From contig NZ_JAPNLE010000009.1 of the NCBI RefSeq assembly GCF_026627925.1, positions 620,001 through 684,000 on the forward strand: a stretch of DNA of 64,000 nt, written 5' to 3'. The notes under the pieces were generated by a model. It was given only the letters and a program-made list of their open reading frames with translations. It ran no database searches and was not told the DNA's origin. Positions within the stretch are counted from its first letter, which is position 1. The number at the start of each line of letters is the position of its first letter. This DNA comes from Cupriavidus sp. D39 (lineage in GTDB: Bacteria; Pseudomonadota; Gammaproteobacteria; Burkholderiales; Burkholderiaceae). The position numbers and the translations under genes are program-made. Of the stretch, positions 38,531 through 47,710 are shown one piece after another.

Positions 38531-39675
38531 TCAGCCTGCCTCAACACGGTTGCGCCCATCAGCCTTGGCGCGATACAGCGCCAAATCGGCGCGCGCCAGC
38601 AATTCGTCAAGGGTCGCTTCCCCGGCCTCGATGCTGGCCAACCCCAGGCTTGCCGTGCAGGTGGGCTGCCCCGCGATGACCGATTGCTGCTCCACTGCCT
38701 GCCGCACGCGCTCGGCCATGGCAAGCGCGGCCTCCATGCCGGTATGCGGCAGCAGCACGACAAACTCTTCGCCGCCAAAACGGCCGAGATAATCCGTGTA
38801 GCGCAGCGCCTGGCCCACGGTTTGTGCGAAATGAGCCAGCACGCGGTCACCCACCAAGTGTCCGTGCTGATCATTGATGCGCTTGAAGTGGTCGATATCC
38901 ATCAGCAGCAACGACAGTGGTTGGCCGCTGCCGCGCCGGTTCTTCAGTTCACTACTACCTGCGTGCAGCACAGCCCGGCGGTTCAGTACCCCTGTCAGGT
39001 CATCGCGCTGCGCCAGGTACTCGAACTCCGCGCGCAACCGCTCGCTCACGGTCAGCAGCAGGCCAAGGCAGACGAACAGCGACGCGAAGCAATACGCTGC
39101 AATGTACGTGGTCTGAATAGCCGAGGGGAAAACCGCGGAGTATTGACGGCATCCTGGAAAAGCGTCGTCGCTGCCCGCATCAGCAGGACCAGCCCCTGGA
39201 AAGCGAGGACAACTGCCATGAAGCGCGGCGCAAAACCCCGGCCGTGCTCCCAGGTCATCCGCGCATGGGTCACGCATATTGCCGCCAGCACCGTGGTAAG
39301 CAGCAACACGCGGATCCGGTAGTCGGGATGGACCAGCAGGAACCAGGTGATCCCAGCCAGGCAGCCAATGCCTAAGGTGAGCCAGAATTTCCAGGTGCAG
39401 GGCACCCCATAGAAGCGCTGGCTGCCGAAGTAGAACAGTGCACAGCCCGAAAGCAGCAGCACGTTACCGCCAAGCGCGACGAGCACGGCCGGCCACTGCC
39501 CGTCCATCGCATAGAAGGCGGTGGAAAGCGCGCAAAGCAGCGGTGCCAGCGCCCAGGGCAGCAACCCTTTGATGGAGGCAGGATAGGCGCGGCGAAAGGC
39601 CAGCAGGATGATGCCCAGGGCGATATTGATCATCCCCGTCATCGCCGACATGGAGCGCAGGTCCAGGTTTAGCAT
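38531..39675 (-). CDS. Membrane diguanylate cyclase (GGDEF), one frameshift
   Basis: The N-terminal frame (from 39675) has five to six membrane helices (MINIALGIILLAFRRAYPAS; WFLLVHPDYRIRVLLLTTVL). The C-terminal frame holds a final helix (YIAAYCFASLFVCLGLLLTV) and a full GGDEF domain: DDLTGVLNRRAV, LLLMDIDHFKRINDQHGHLV and the catalytic GGEEF, preceded by an RYTD inhibitory (I) site. Thus it should make cyclic di-GMP and be feedback-inhibited. The frames meet near 39143-39147; one added base gives FQDAVQYSAVFPSAIQ. About 381 residues when repaired. It is a potential source of the signal read by BcsE/BcsA, but no physical link is shown. Confidence 0.85.
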
Positions 39676-40236
39676 TGGTCAGCTGTAGAGATGCCGGATT
39701 GACCGTGGCCGGTGACCGGTCGGGATACTGTAGGAAATGCGGTCATGTGAGTGTGCCCATTCAAGCTGGCATTGCCCCCTGCAAGGCTAGCCGTGGCCCG
39801 TGGAGATCGGCAATGAAGCGCGTCGGGCAACTTACCAAGGGCCACGCAGTATTCCGTCCGGCGAGCCGTTAGGTCCGCGTCCAGATGGACATTCATTACA
39901 CGACTCGGTTTCTCCACAAACGCTCCAGTTGGCTCTAGTTCGAATACAACGATTTGTGCACATGGCACTGTGCGCACATTGTACCGGCCACACCTCAGGC
40001 TGGCCCGGGCCTGAACTTGGTGCGCGTCGCCGGCACCCGCCGCCTCGTTGTCGCCAAGTGGGGCTGCCGAGGGGGCTGGTGGGGGCGGCACCTGAGCCGC
40101 GTTGCAGCGTAGTGCCAATATTTTTCCATACTCGATCCGGATTTTCAGCCAGACGGATGCCGGGAGGGCTCCGCCTGACAGCGGGACATTGCCTGCAGAT
40201 ATGGATCGAGCCGCGGACGACGGGCTTGCCGCCGAG
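39676..40236 (-). pseudogene. Intergenic stretch with a KfrA-module tail fragment (copy 6)
   Basis: At about 39985-40062 the minus strand reads LATTRRRVPATRTKFRPGPA and a stop, the same ending as copies 3 and 5. The nucleotides match over about 40 bases (CCTCAGGCTGGCCCGGGCYTGAA). The remainder of the stretch shows no recognisable gene; the long frame at 39669-40814 is mostly antisense to the hydrolase. Confidence 0.45.
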
Positions 40237-41025
40237 CTAGGCTGGCCTGGCGGCGGCTTCGCCATCGCCCGGGTTGCGCAGCAGGAAGGCTTCGAGCGCA
40301 GCACTGGCCGCCGCCGGGGTTTCCTGCACCGGGTAATGACCGGCCCCCGCCAGCACCTGCAACGTCGCGTTTCGATACCACCTGAGCGTGGTGGCGCGCA
40401 CGGCCTCGTCCATATTGCTGCCGTCATGCTGGCCGACCAGCACCAGGATCGGCTTGTCCGTGCCTTCCACCTGCTGGCTGATATCGGTACGGCTCGCATC
40501 GATCGCATAGCTGGCGAAAGCGGTGCCGTCGATGTTGTCCCAGCTGCTATCAACCACCGTCCGCGCAAAGGCGGACGAATAGCGGTGCGCAGTGCCGGCC
40601 GCCACCAGTTCTTCACGCCGTTGCCGCGACACCGCGGCCTCCTGCAGCATCCGAACGCGCTGCGGATCGCTGCTGCCGCCGCACGCGTCGAGGCCGGCGA
40701 TGGACACAATCGCATCCACGCGCTGCGGCAGCGCCAGCGCCAGCATCTGCGCGGCCAGCGCGCCCAGAGAATGGCCGGCCACCGCGAAGCGGCTCCAGCC
40801 CAGGTAGTCCGCAAGCCGGGTGGCGTCGATCACCACCTCGCGCAGCGTCATCAGGCCGCGCTCCTTGCGCGCCTGGCCATAGCCGCGATACTCGACCGCA
40901 ACATACTGGAACGCATCCAGATCAGCCCAGCGCATCAGGTCGTCGAACGCGTCGCGCGTGCCAAGCAACCCCGGGAACAGCATCACCTTGCGTGGGCCCG
41001 TGCCCACCAGCTTGAAAGACATCAT
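40237..41025 (-). CDS. Alpha/beta-fold hydrolase
   Basis: 262 residues. VMLFPGLLGTRDAFDDLMRW gives the oxyanion-hole region, the nucleophile elbow is VAGHSLGALAAQM (Ser), and the acid and His appear in LVLVGQHDGSNMDE and LAGAGHYPVQET. It is probably a hydrolase acting on a ring-cleavage product or ester in the aromatic pathway. It follows the VOC dioxygenase by 48 bases on the same strand. An adjacent in-frame ATG gives MSF as an alternative start. Confidence 0.85.
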   Translation of the reverse strand: MMSFKLVGTGPRKVMLFPGLLGTRDAFDDLMRWADLDAFQYVAVEYRGYGQARKERGLMTLREVVIDATRLADYLGWSRFAVAGHSLGALAAQMLALALPQRVDAIVSIAGLDACGGSSDPQRVRMLQEAAVSRQRREELVAAGTAHRYSSAFARTVVDSSWDNIDGTAFASYAIDASRTDISQQVEGTDKPILVLVGQHDGSNMDEAVRATTLRWYRNATLQVLAGAGHYPVQETPAAASAALEAFLLRNPGDGEAAARPA

Positions 41026-41073
41026 GCTGCTACCTCCGCGGCCAGGGACCGCATCATCGGGAAGGATCGCGAA

Positions 41074-42029
41074 TCAGACATGGATCGGATCCTCCTTCTG
41101 CATATGCTTGCGCAGGTCGTCGTGCGACACATTGAACTGCGGAGAGATCTTCAGCTCGGTGCCGAGCAGGGCTTCCTCCTCATCCATCTTGAAGCCGAGC
41201 GATTTGGTGGCTTCGAACATCACGCCCCCGGCGTGCGCACGTAGACCGATTCGAAGTAGCCACGATTCTTGCGGTCCGAGAAATCGGTAAAGCCCATGCC
41301 CTCGGTATCGAACTTCACGCGGGCCTGGGTATCGTAGTCGGCCACGTCGAAGGCGCCGTGGTGCACGATGCCCTCGGCCAGCGTCCAGGTACCCTGGCGC
41401 AGGTCCGGCTCGTAGCGCACGTCGATGCGGCGTCCCGCCCCGCCCTCGCCCGCTTCGTAACGGGTGAACCTGCCGTCTTCCACCGTCTTGCGGAAATACC
41501 AGGCGCTCTGCATGAACGTGTCCATGTCCTCCAGTTCACGCACGGTCACGGTCCAGTTGTGGAAGCCGCGCACGGCGTATTGCTCGGGCACATACTCGGA
41601 GCGCCAGGGCCTGCGCAAATCGATGGGATCCTCCACCACCTCGAAATCGATGCCGGCATGCACCACGCGCAGGTACTTCTCGCCGAAGCGCTCCGACTCC
41701 TGGACGATGGCAATGCCGTGCCGGCCGAAGTGCTCGCGCCAGAAATCCAGCGAGCCTGCCGGCACCGAGTAGGCGATGGCGGTGAACTGGCCGGAGCCCT
41801 TGCGTCCGCTCAACTCCGTGCGGCGCATCGGGAAGGTGGTCATCACCGTGCCGGGCGTGCCGTCCGCGTCGCTGAAATACAGGTGATAGATGGGAATGCG
41901 GCCATCGTAAAACAGAGTGCGCTTGATAAAGCGCTGCCCCATCACCTTGACGAAGAAATCCACGTCGCCCTGGGCCGTGCTGGTGCACAGCGTGATGTGA
42001 TGCAGACCGCGAATGAGGTTGCCTTCCAT
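41074..42029 (-). CDS. VOC-family ring-cleaving dioxygenase, one frameshift
   Basis: A two-module vicinal-oxygen-chelate protein of about 317 residues. Metal-ligand positions are visible in IRGLHHITLCTSTAQGDVDF (His), FHNWTVTVRELEDMDTF and AEGIVHHGAFDVADYD (His). The frame stops early at a C5 run, 41225-41229. One more G on the coding strand gives RTPGGVMFEATKSLGFKMDE, including the C-terminal Glu ligand, then LLGTELKISPQFNVSHDDLR and a stop at 41074. It resembles hydroquinone- or catechol-type ring-cleaving glyoxalase-like enzymes. Neighbouring FAD monooxygenase and hydrolase genes support an aromatic role. Confidence 0.8.
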
Positions 42030-42182
42030 ATCGTCTCCTTAACTAGCTTAGGCTGTCCGCCCGGCCGCGCCGGATGCGGTGGCGCTGGCGGGCTTGGCTG
42101 GAGTATGGAAGCCGGGCCGGTGCGCGGCCATAGCCGGAAAGGAATACACCGAATGCCGATTCGGCATCCGGCATGCGCGGGG

Positions 42183-43133
42183 TCAGGCAGCGCAAGCCTC
42201 GTCGCCGCCCTCGCCCTGGTCGGCCAGCAGGGCGTGGATCAGGTCGCGGAACCATTTGTTGGCCGGGTCCTTGTGAAAGCGCTCATGCCAGAACTGGCGC
42301 ACGACAAAGCCGGGAATCCGTACGGGCAACTCCATCACATTGGCACCGACCAGCCGCGCCACCTCCACGCCGGCACGCCTGGACACGGTAAACAGCGCAT
42401 CGGAACTGGGCAGCGTGGTCAGCACCGTGAGGAAATTGGGCAGCGTGACGACAAAGCGCTCGGCGGGAATACTCTCCAGCAAGAAGCGCTCCAGCGCCTC
42501 GTAGCCGATCGGCAGCGGTGCCACCAGCGCGTGCGAGGCGTTCAGGTAAGCCTCCTCGCTCAGCACGCCCTGCGCCAACGGATGGCCGGCCCGTGCCAGG
42601 CAGACATAGTCCGATGCGTAGAGGCGGCGCTGGTAAAACGGCGAGCGCGAAATGGCGAAGCTGCCCATGGCCAGGTCCGCCTCGCCTTCTTCGAGCATCT
42701 CTTCCACGCCATGGCGCGGTGCGGCAATGGCCCGCACCCGGATGCCGGGCGCATGCTCCGCCAGGTGGCGCAGCAGCATGGGCAGCAGGAAGGCCGCGCC
42801 GAAATCCGTGGCGACAAAGCTGAAGCTGCGGCGCGAGACGGCGGGATCGAACTGGTCGGGACTCTCGATGGCCTCCTGCATCAGCTGGATCACGCTCGCG
42901 ATGCGCGGCGCCAGTTCGCGCGCGCGCGGCGTGGGCGACATCCCGGCCGTGGTGCGCACGAACAGCGGGTCGCCGAAGTACTGGCGCAACTTGCTGAGCG
43001 ACTGGCTCATCAGCGGCTGGCTGAGGCCGAGGCTGTCGCCGGCCTGGGTCAGGCTGCGCTTGCGCAGTACCGCGTCGAAGACGATCAGCAGCCGCAGGTC
43101 GAGCGAGGCGGCGAAACCGGCATTCCTTGCCAT
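42183..43133 (-). CDS. LysR family transcriptional regulator
   Basis: 316 residues from the ATG at 43133. The helix-turn-helix is SLDLRLLIVFDAVLRKRSLT then QAGDSLGLSQPLMSQSLSKL, followed by the effector domain (VATDFGAAFLLPMLLRHLAE; RRAGVEVARLVGANVMELPV). It lies between the divergent FAD monooxygenase (253-base gap) and the VOC/hydrolase genes on its own strand, which is typical of a local activator of an aromatic-degradation cluster. The PnbR/NodD-like effector is unknown. Confidence 0.9.
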   Translation of the reverse strand: MARNAGFAASLDLRLLIVFDAVLRKRSLTQAGDSLGLSQPLMSQSLSKLRQYFGDPLFVRTTAGMSPTPRARELAPRIASVIQLMQEAIESPDQFDPAVSRRSFSFVATDFGAAFLLPMLLRHLAEHAPGIRVRAIAAPRHGVEEMLEEGEADLAMGSFAISRSPFYQRRLYASDYVCLARAGHPLAQGVLSEEAYLNASHALVAPLPIGYEALERFLLESIPAERFVVTLPNFLTVLTTLPSSDALFTVSRRAGVEVARLVGANVMELPVRIPGFVVRQFWHERFHKDPANKWFRDLIHALLADQGEGGDEACAA

Positions 43134-43385
43134 GACTGGATTCCCGTGTGGACTGTGGCGCACCGCCGGCAGCGGTCGGGCGGCGAGCGCTGCAGCAAGA
43201 TCCTTTGTACCCGATCCGCGCGCACCGTGTGTGCCGCGCGCATTCAACTTCCGAATGGCACCGATGCGATTCAGCGTATCGACACCCGTATGACTGGCCG
43301 GTACCTTGCACACAGGATTCTAGCGACCTCGATGGCCGCACGGCAATCGCAAAGCGCGATGCCCATCCCATACAAGGAACCGAAC

Positions 43386-44594
43386 ATGTCATACGATGAA
43401 AGAATCGCGATCGTCGGGGCCGGCCCCGTTGGTTTGACCACCGCGCTGACGCTCGCGCGCCAGGGCGTGCCCTGCGCCGTGTTTGAGAGCGCCGATGAAA
43501 TCGCCCGCGAGCAGCGCGGCGCCGCGTTTCACCCGCCTACGCTGGAGATCTTCCGCAAGCTGGGTATCGAGGCGGCCCTGACGAAGATGGGCATCCGTAT
43601 TCCGGTCTGGCAGATGCGCGACCGTAGCGCGGGCGTCTATGCCGAATTCGATCTTGGCACTCTATCGACGCTAACTGACTTCCCGTTCCGCTTCCACTTG
43701 CCGCAGCACTATCTCTCCACCCTGCTGATCGAGGTGCTACGCACGCTGCCGCATGTCGATCTGCGCTTTGGCGAAAGCCTGGACTCGGTTTCCACCGACG
43801 GCGCGAGCGCTACATTGAACCTGCGCACCGCACAAGGCGCGCGCGAGGTGAAGATGCCCTGGGTGGTGGGCGCGGACGGCGCCCGCAGCACGGTGCGCAA
43901 GCGCGGCGGCTTCGGCTTCGAGGGCTTTACCTGGCGCGAGAAGTTCCTGGTCACCAATGTCGCCATGCCGATGGAAACGCTGGGCTACACAGGCACCGCC
44001 TATGTTTCCGACCCCGAACACTGGGCCGTGGTGCTCAAGCTGTACGACGATGCCCGCCCCGACCTCTGGCGCGTTGCCATGCCGGCAGATCCCGATGTCG
44101 ACGACGCGGTGTTGTTGGCGCCGGCCAACGTACAAGCCCGTCTGCGCGAGACGCTGGGCGTGGACATGGACTTCCCGCTCGCCTACTCGGGCACCTACCG
44201 GGTGCACCAACGCGTGGCGGACACCTTCGTCAAGGGCCGCATCCTGCTGGCCGGCGACGCGGCCCATATCAACAACCCGATCGGCGGCTTCGGCCTGAAC
44301 GGCGGCGTGCACGATGCGTTCAACCTCGGCACCAAGCTGGCCGAAGTCTGGCACGGCCGCGCCGGCGCCGAACTGCTCGACCTGTACTCGCGCCAGCGCC
44401 GCACCGTTGCCGTGGAGGTGGTGCAGAAGAACAGCATCCGCAACAAGAAGGCCATGGAAGAACGCGACCCGCAGGTACGCCGCCGGAACCAGCAGGCGAT
44501 GCACGCCATCTCGCTCGATCCTGATAAGTCGCGCGAGTTTTTGCTCGACAGCTCGATGATTGCTTCAATCCGCCGCGCCGACGCCATCGCCTGA
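43386..44594 (+). CDS. FAD-dependent aromatic-ring monooxygenase
   Basis: 402 residues from the ATG at 43386; the frame is open far upstream but the protein begins here. It has the dinucleotide fold IAIVGAGPVGLTTALTLARQ, the middle DG motif VVGADGARSTVRKRGGF and the FAD-ribityl motif ILLAGDAAHINNPIGGFGLN. It belongs to the PHBH/UbiH class that hydroxylates phenolic rings using NAD(P)H. The divergent LysR gene, the ring-cleaving dioxygenase, and a maleylacetate-reductase stump directly after it suggest a resorcinol-, hydroquinone- or salicylate-type pathway. Confidence 0.9.
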   Translation: MSYDERIAIVGAGPVGLTTALTLARQGVPCAVFESADEIAREQRGAAFHPPTLEIFRKLGIEAALTKMGIRIPVWQMRDRSAGVYAEFDLGTLSTLTDFPFRFHLPQHYLSTLLIEVLRTLPHVDLRFGESLDSVSTDGASATLNLRTAQGAREVKMPWVVGADGARSTVRKRGGFGFEGFTWREKFLVTNVAMPMETLGYTGTAYVSDPEHWAVVLKLYDDARPDLWRVAMPADPDVDDAVLLAPANVQARLRETLGVDMDFPLAYSGTYRVHQRVADTFVKGRILLAGDAAHINNPIGGFGLNGGVHDAFNLGTKLAEVWHGRAGAELLDLYSRQRRTVAVEVVQKNSIRNKKAMEERDPQVRRRNQQAMHAISLDPDKSREFLLDSSMIASIRRADAIA

Positions 44595-44667
44595 GACGCG
44601 GCGCGCTACCAGCCGGTGCCGGACGCAAGCGGCGGCACCGGCTACAACCACTTCATGGGAGACCCGC

Positions 44668-44752
44668 ATGATGCAAGGCAGCTTTATCTACTCGCTCCCC
44701 CGCCCGCGCGCGTGGTGTTCGGCAAGGGCTCGCCGGCGCGGTCGTGCCGCAT
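44668..44752 (+). pseudogene. N-terminal stump of maleylacetate reductase
   Basis: The start reads MQGSFIYSLP, and in the next frame PPARVVFGKGSPAR; one C missing from a C5 run (44697-44701) explains the shift. SFIYSLPPARVVFGKGS is the hallmark beginning of maleylacetate reductases. After about 28 codons the sequence meets the 3' end of the convergent porin gene, so more than 300 codons are deleted. Confidence 0.65.
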
Positions 44753-44756
44753 GGCA

Positions 44757-45848
44757 TCAGAAGACGTGCTTGATACCCACCATCGCGCCGAACTGGTTCG
44801 CACCCGGTGCCGGGTTCGCGCCGGCCTGGCCATTGCTGACCGACATGCCGAGCTGGCCGCCGTTGTCGATAAAGCCGGCAGTGGCGTACACCGAGCTGCG
44901 TTTGGAGAAGGCATAGGTAGCCCGCGCCGCGTACAACCAGGCCTTGTTGCTGCTGTCGTGATAGCGCAGGTTGAAGACTTCAGCGTCCACGCTGAAGGCC
45001 GGCGTCACTGCGTAGGACACTCCGACATACCAGAGGTCGCTGCGCGGCGTGGGGCTGCCCCGGTTGTCGCGCCGCACCAAGCCAAGGCCAATCTTGGCGT
45101 CGCCCACCAGCGCATAGCCATTGAGCGAGAGCCGGTCGTCGCGCAGGCCGCTGCTGGTCAGCCCGGCGAACGCACCCGGCCCTCCGCGCAGCGAGTCATA
45201 GGCGGCGTTCACCGCCCAGCGCTTGGCGTCGTACTGGAGCAGCGCCGACCATTCGCGGCAGGCTCGCGCGTCGGCCGGGTTCTCGCCGGCGCAGTTGGTG
45301 CCAGCCGGGCTGGGACCGGCATTGGTGCCGTCGCGGCCGAAGCTGTAGGTGGCGCCCAGCGTAAAGCCGCCAAAGGTGCCCTTGTACGCAATGGCGTTAT
45401 CGGCACGGGAGTTCGCCATATAGCTGTCCAACGAGGCAGAGCCGAAGGTGTTGGGGCCTAGCATGTCGGCTTCCAGGTTGGCCCAGAAGGTCATGGTGTA
45501 TTGGCGGCCCAGCCCGAGCTGGCCCCACTTGCCTGCCAGGCCGACATACGCCTGGCGGCCGAACAAGCGGCCGCCCTGGTTCGAAGCGCCATTGTCGGTG
45601 CCGAAGCCTGACTCCAGCACGAACACCGCCTTCATGCCCTGCCCGAGGTCCTCGCTGCCGCGCAGGCCCCAACGCGACGGCACGGTGCCCGTCAGGCCCG
45701 GCATACGCGTCACACTGTTGCGCGCGGCGCCGATATGGTTGACGTACTCCACGCCTGTATCGACCACGCCGTACAGGGTGACCGCTTGCGCGGCGGCGAG
45801 GCCTGGCAATGCCATCAGGGCGGCTACCGTGAGCCCGGTGGTTCTCAT
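44757..45848 (-). CDS. Outer-membrane general porin (Burkholderia type)
   Basis: 363 residues from the ATG at 45848, with a signal peptide (RTTGLTVAALMALPGLAAAQ) and the standard opening AVTLYGVVDTGVEYVNHIGA. SRWGLRGSEDLGQGMKAVFV, GGRLFGRQAYVGLAGKWGQL and the terminal NQFGAMVGIKHVF follow, ending in the aromatic residue needed for barrel assembly. It is a 16-strand trimeric porin for small hydrophilic solutes. It lies next to the aromatic cluster and the Bug-type binding protein, so it may admit the pathway substrate. It is convergent with the maleylacetate-reductase stump. Confidence 0.92.
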   Translation of the reverse strand: MRTTGLTVAALMALPGLAAAQAVTLYGVVDTGVEYVNHIGAARNSVTRMPGLTGTVPSRWGLRGSEDLGQGMKAVFVLESGFGTDNGASNQGGRLFGRQAYVGLAGKWGQLGLGRQYTMTFWANLEADMLGPNTFGSASLDSYMANSRADNAIAYKGTFGGFTLGATYSFGRDGTNAGPSPAGTNCAGENPADARACREWSALLQYDAKRWAVNAAYDSLRGGPGAFAGLTSSGLRDDRLSLNGYALVGDAKIGLGLVRRDNRGSPTPRSDLWYVGVSYAVTPAFSVDAEVFNLRYHDSSNKAWLYAARATYAFSKRSSVYATAGFIDNGGQLGMSVSNGQAGANPAPGANQFGAMVGIKHVF

Positions 45849-46074
45849 AGTTCTCCTCCAGTCTTTGCTGTTGTGGTGATGTAACTCGAACCCGAACGCG
45901 ACAACGAAAGGCAGCGCGCAACCGGTCACACGCCGTCATTGGACGGCAGAGAGCACAGGCAAACGCTGCCCCTTGGCGGCAATCCGATTTGTCGTGAATG
46001 ACGGGTTAGCGGCGGGCCGGACCGCGCCAGAGGATCAGGAAGCAAGCCAGGACGTTACTGCTTGCGCGCGAGCC

Positions 46075-47059
46075 TCACTCCACCGAGGCCCCGGTCGAGC
46101 GTGCGATGTCCGACCACCTGGCCGTATCGCTGGCAATGAAGCGCTTGAATTCCTCGGGGCTGGTCGGCGCCAGGTCGACGTTGAGCGCTGCGAAGCGCGC
46201 CTTGACCTCGCTGGATCGCAAGGCCTTGAGCACTGCCTCGTTCAATCGGCCGATGACCTGGGGCGGCGTATTGGCCGGCGCCAGCAGGCCAAGCCAAGAC
46301 GTGCTGGCGTAGCCCGGCAGGCCGGCCTGCGCGATGGTTTGCAGTTGCGGGCGAGACGGCGAAGGCCTGGCGCTGGTCAATCCCAGCGCGGTCAGCTTGC
46401 CCGCCTTGATGAACGCATCTGCGGCAGCCAGGTCGGCGAACATGACCTGGGCATGGCCGGCCACTACATCGTTCAATCCCTGCATGGTGCCTTTATAGGG
46501 CACGTGCTTCATGTGAATATGCGCCATCTGATTGAAGTGCTCAGCGCCCAGGTGGTTGGAGGTGCCGGCCCCGGACGAAGCGTAGTTGACCTGATCGGGA
46601 TGGCGCCGCGCATAGTCGATCAGCTCGCCGACGCTCTTCACCGGCAGGCCAGGCGATGCCACCAGCACCTGTGGCACCTCCGCCACCAGTGTGACCGGCG
46701 CGAAATCGCGCACGGGATCGTACTTGACCCGGCCCTTGGGATAGACCGCGGGCGCAATGGTGAGGACGCCGCCGCCATCAGCAGCGTGTAGCCATCGGCA
46801 TCGGCGCGCGCCACGTACTCGGAGGCAAGCATGGTGCCGGCACCCGGCCGGTTCTCCACCACCACCGCCTGGCCGAGCGAATCCTTGAGTTTTTCAGCCA
46901 GGACGCGGCTCATCACATCGGCGATCCCGCCGCTGGTGAACGGCACCACGAGCCGGATCGCATGGGTGGAAAGCGCTCGATATCGGACGGGGCGCCGAGC
47001 GACGCGCCGCACGCGAGCAGCGCGCAGGCGGACACCAGCACCAAGGCGGGACGCTTCAT
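46075..47059 (-). CDS. Bug/TTT-family periplasmic solute-binding protein, two frameshifts
   Basis: Members bind carboxylates and related solutes for tripartite tricarboxylate transporters or sensing. The ATG at 47059 gives a signal sequence (MKRPALVLVSACALLACGAS). The body then appears in a second frame (HAIRLVVPFTSGGIADVMSR; DSLGQAVVVENRPGAGTMLA) and a third (GRVKYDPVRDFAPVTLVAEV; NYASSGAGTSNHLGAEHFNQ; HVPYKGTMQGLNDVVAGHAQ) down to the stop at 46075. Single missing bases near 46961-46970 and 46766-46776 explain both breaks. The repaired length is about 328 residues, normal for the family. It lies upstream of the porin on the same strand. Confidence 0.85.
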
Positions 47060-47261
47060 AGTACATTGTCTCCATCATCGTTATCGGCTGCGGCGTGAAA
47101 CGGCGTGCCGCGCCTGTATGTGGAAGCATTAGACAATGTGCGGGGGCGTGCGACAGGCGCAATGGCTAATGGCCGGCATAAGCGGCTTGCATGCGCCTAT
47201 AGTGACGGGCACTCCTGGCTACGGCACGTCCGGGCCGTTCGGCCGGTCCGCCGCAAGTTCT

Positions 47262-47500
47262 GGATGAAGGTGTTCAACGACCTGAAGACGCGAGGCACCC
47301 AAGACATCCAGATCGCGGTGTTCCCGAGTACGACACTGCAGACCTGTGTCGTGCATCTGATACGCGGCAGCCTGGACTACGCGAGCTGGAAGGACCGCCG
47401 CGTGGTGGCCCGCGCTCAAGCCGGTCTACACGGCTGCCACGGTTAAGGCCGCCGAGGCGGCGCTGTTGGCCTTCGAGCAAAGCGACTGGAGCCCAACCCA
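47262..47500 (+). mobile_element. IS256-family transposase remnant
   Basis: The plus strand encodes KFWMKVFNDLKTRGTQDIQI then AVFPSTTLQTCVVHLIRGSL and DYASWKDRR. In a shifted frame it continues to AAEAALLAFEQSDW. This is the central DDE-region sequence of IS256 transposases, with an internal deletion between QDI and the FP-TTLQTC motif. No ends or intact frame remain. Confidence 0.7.
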
Positions 47501-47710
47501 AAAAAGCACGATTGTTCGTTACTCCAGCACGGAACCATTTTGGTTGCTTTCTGCTCTCTCCTGGTTGTTTCATCCATAATAAAAAACCTGTTCTTAAGTA
47601 TCGTTAACCGAGCGCTGGCACATAATACAAAATAGACGTGAAGGGAGAGCGTCGGCCAGGCAGCCGCGATAGCCCAGAGTTTCCAATCATCAGCTAACAA
47701 GGAAAGTGCC

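Noticed and set aside
39669..40814. 381-codon minus-strand frame
   Set aside because: It is an off-frame shadow of the hydrolase gene, with low-complexity Arg/Trp-rich translation; only its last part covers the KfrA-tail fragment.
43295..43309. TGGCCGGTACCTTGC as a sigma-54 promoter for the FAD monooxygenase
   Set aside because: Two mismatches to consensus in a GC-rich genome and a LysR-type regulator next to the gene make a chance match likely.
41358..43385. Long plus-strand extension upstream of the FAD monooxygenase (1,078-codon frame)
   Set aside because: It is antisense to the VOC and LysR genes; only the part from the ATG at 43386 has protein-family character.
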